Shown here: positions 62,770-64,000 of the stretch, one piece after another | Layout of the letters: each line of letters begins with the position of its first letter | How positions within the stretch are numbered: the stretch's first letter is position 1 | Assembly: GCA_018110825.1 (NCBI GenBank) | Contig: JAGBCL010000014.1 | Coordinates: 1-64,000 of the forward strand | Source of the DNA: Oscillospiraceae bacterium | GTDB lineage: Bacteria > Bacillota > Clostridia > Oscillospirales > Ruminococcaceae | Direction of reading: 5' to 3' | Length of the DNA: 64,000 bases | Position numbers and translations under genes: made by a program | The notes under the pieces: generated by a model | The model's database searches: none | The model's input: only the letters and a program-made list of their open reading frames with translations | What the model was told of the DNA's origin: nothing

Positions 62770-63915
62770 CTAAAATGTTAAAAGTTTTTTGAGTATTATG
62801 TTTAGTGCTTTGGGTATATTGATTTCATCTATATTTTCTTTCGTAACTATATCTACACAAAACATTAATTTATCGTTTCTGAAAAATTGTATCTCCCCTA
62901 CCTTATATCCTTTTTTTACAGGAGCGTATACATAATCTGTAATAATTATTTTTGAAGAAACAGAGTTAATGGCACTATTGGGCAAAACAACATTTCTGAT
63001 TTTTTCGTATTCAACAGGCACACTTTTATTTAATCCGCCCTTTACAATTATTTCTGTTGGAATTTTATCAGGTAGCTCCGGGGTTACAATTTTATACTGA
63101 GAAAACGCTGTATCAAGCAATGATTTTGCTAATGAAAGATTATCGGATTTATCCTCGTTGCCAAGCACAATTGCTACGTAGGTTGCATTATCTCTGACCG
63201 CCGCAACTGCTGTACAGTATCCTGCATGTTCTGTATATCCGGTTTTAAAACCAACTATTCCTTTATATGATTTAACCAGTTCATTTGTATTGACAAGTTC
63301 GGTTTGTTCATTCCGGACAAAGTCACGCCAACAGGTAAAATAATCATACAGGAAATTGTACTTGATAAGTGCAGAACAAAGAATTGCAAGGTCATAGGCC
63401 GTTGAAAGCTGTTTATTATCATCATAAAATCCGTTGCAGTTTGTAAAAGTTGTATTTATCATGCCAAGCTGTTTGGCTGTTTTGTTCATTTTTTCAGTAA
63501 ATTCATTTTCCGTTCCTGATATTTTTTCAGCAAGTACAACTGCTGCGTCATTTGCATTTCCGATGATAACAGCTTTAAGTAATTCATCAACTGTGATTTC
63601 TTCGCCCGGCATAAGCCAAATTGTTGCACCTTTTGCAGAATTTGCATATGTAGATGTTTTTAAAGTATCAGTTAACATTAGTCTGTTTTGTTCTATTTCT
63701 TCTGCAACAAGATATATTGTCATAAGTTTTGACATTACACCAATAGGTACAACTTTATTTTCATTATTACTTGAAATAATCACCTTGCTGTTCGCTTCTA
63801 CAAGAACAAAACATTCTGATAATTCGTTTTTGGTAGCACATACGGAAAAACTATTTGAAATTATGCTGTATAACAAAATAATGCAAATAAAAATTATCAT
63901 GAATTTATTTCGCAT
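62770..63915 (-). CDS. D-alanyl-D-alanine carboxypeptidase (DacF/PBP5-type)
   Basis: A 381-aa secreted S11 peptidase. A signal peptide (about 1-27) precedes the catalytic domain, where the SxxK position reads GVMSKLM, then IIGNANDAAVV where SxN would be expected as SGN but here is GNAND, and GFKTGYTEHAG (KTG). The C-terminal beta domain and an amphipathic tail follow (VTKENIDEINIPKALNII, partial). The usual PSGNDA is thus replaced by IGNANDA. The related enzymes at 17971-19110 and 25652-26803 have SGNDA. GGAGG precedes ATG 63915. Confidence 0.85.
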   Translation of the reverse strand: MRNKFMIIFICIILLYSIISNSFSVCATKNELSECFVLVEANSKVIISSNNENKVVPIGVMSKLMTIYLVAEEIEQNRLMLTDTLKTSTYANSAKGATIWLMPGEEITVDELLKAVIIGNANDAAVVLAEKISGTENEFTEKMNKTAKQLGMINTTFTNCNGFYDDNKQLSTAYDLAILCSALIKYNFLYDYFTCWRDFVRNEQTELVNTNELVKSYKGIVGFKTGYTEHAGYCTAVAAVRDNATYVAIVLGNEDKSDNLSLAKSLLDTAFSQYKIVTPELPDKIPTEIIVKGGLNKSVPVEYEKIRNVVLPNSAINSVSSKIIITDYVYAPVKKGYKVGEIQFFRNDKLMFCVDIVTKENIDEINIPKALNIILKKLLTF

Positions 63916-64000
63916 ATGAAATTCCTCCCTAAATGTTTATATTGAAGTTTATGCGGACAAATTCACTTTTAGTAAAACGGCTATTGACTTTTGCACATAA
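63916..64000. other. right edge, no feature recognised
   Basis: The last 85 bp are the upstream region of the carboxypeptidase gene. I see no clear promoter pair or open frame there. Confidence 0.4.

Overview
The window is 64 kb of AT-rich chromosome from a Gram-positive, apparently spore-forming anaerobe. It carries spoIVA, a SPOCS/LysM spore protein, ytfJ/gerW, remA, scpAB, a PASTA kinase with its PP2C phosphatase, and DacF-type carboxypeptidases. A modular GH5 cellulase-like lipoprotein, a GH31 alpha-xylosidase-like enzyme and decarboxylase sodium-pump genes point to a Ruminococcus-like member of the Oscillospiraceae. This placement is an inference from gene content; no rRNA is present. 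No tRNA, CRISPR array, insertion sequence or prophage was seen. Most promoters I could read are sigma-A type with an exact 17-bp spacer.

Layout. 0.4-13.8 kb (minus strand) is the conserved Firmicutes cluster yicC-remA-gmk-rpoZ-priA-def-fmt-Zn protease-rsmB-rlmN-PP2C-prkC-rsgA-thiN, without the coaBC and rpe genes often found in it. 13.9-17.1 kb (minus) holds three soluble parts of a biotin-dependent carboxyltransferase/decarboxylase; the matching membrane parts (OadG- and OadB-like) lie 35 kb away at 52.5-54.2 kb. 17.2-22.4 kb (minus) is rluB-dacF-ytfJ-DUF2953-scpB-scpA-M50 protease. Then come rpmB (plus) and a minus-strand operon of a D,D-carboxypeptidase, ung and the GH5 enzyme. 27-36 kb (plus) holds a Ca/Na exchanger, a pyridoxal kinase, trmL, pyrB with a zinc-ribbon tail, mtaB and purL, with a Crh/HPr-like gene in reverse. 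36-39 kb (minus) is spoIVA and the SPOCS/LysM gene. 39.4-42.8 kb (plus) is the GH31 enzyme, a GNAT and a frameshifted gene. 42.8-48.3 kb (minus) holds an acyl-CoA synthetase with its XRE-cupin regulator, then barnase, barstar-queA and tgt. 48.3-51.5 kb (plus) is a lysine riboswitch controlling asd-dapA-dapB. The rest (mostly minus) holds mscS, a GH25 lysozyme, gpsA-plsY-der-DUF512, rpmF-yceD, a small P-loop protein, pgi and another D,D-carboxypeptidase.

The most unusual locus is 46.4-48.3 kb. A secreted barnase-type RNase (as a lipoprotein with a long acidic linker) is followed 11 bp later by a gene in which a barstar inhibitor domain is fused in frame to the N-terminus of full-length QueA, and then by tgt. 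The toxin's immunity domain has therefore become part of a tRNA-queuosine enzyme. Other points of interest are the ATCase chain carrying only the PyrI zinc domain, a Crh-like HPr lacking the active histidine, a probable AUU start codon in trmL, an A7-run frameshift splitting an unknown gene, and a palindrome over the XRE-regulator promoter.
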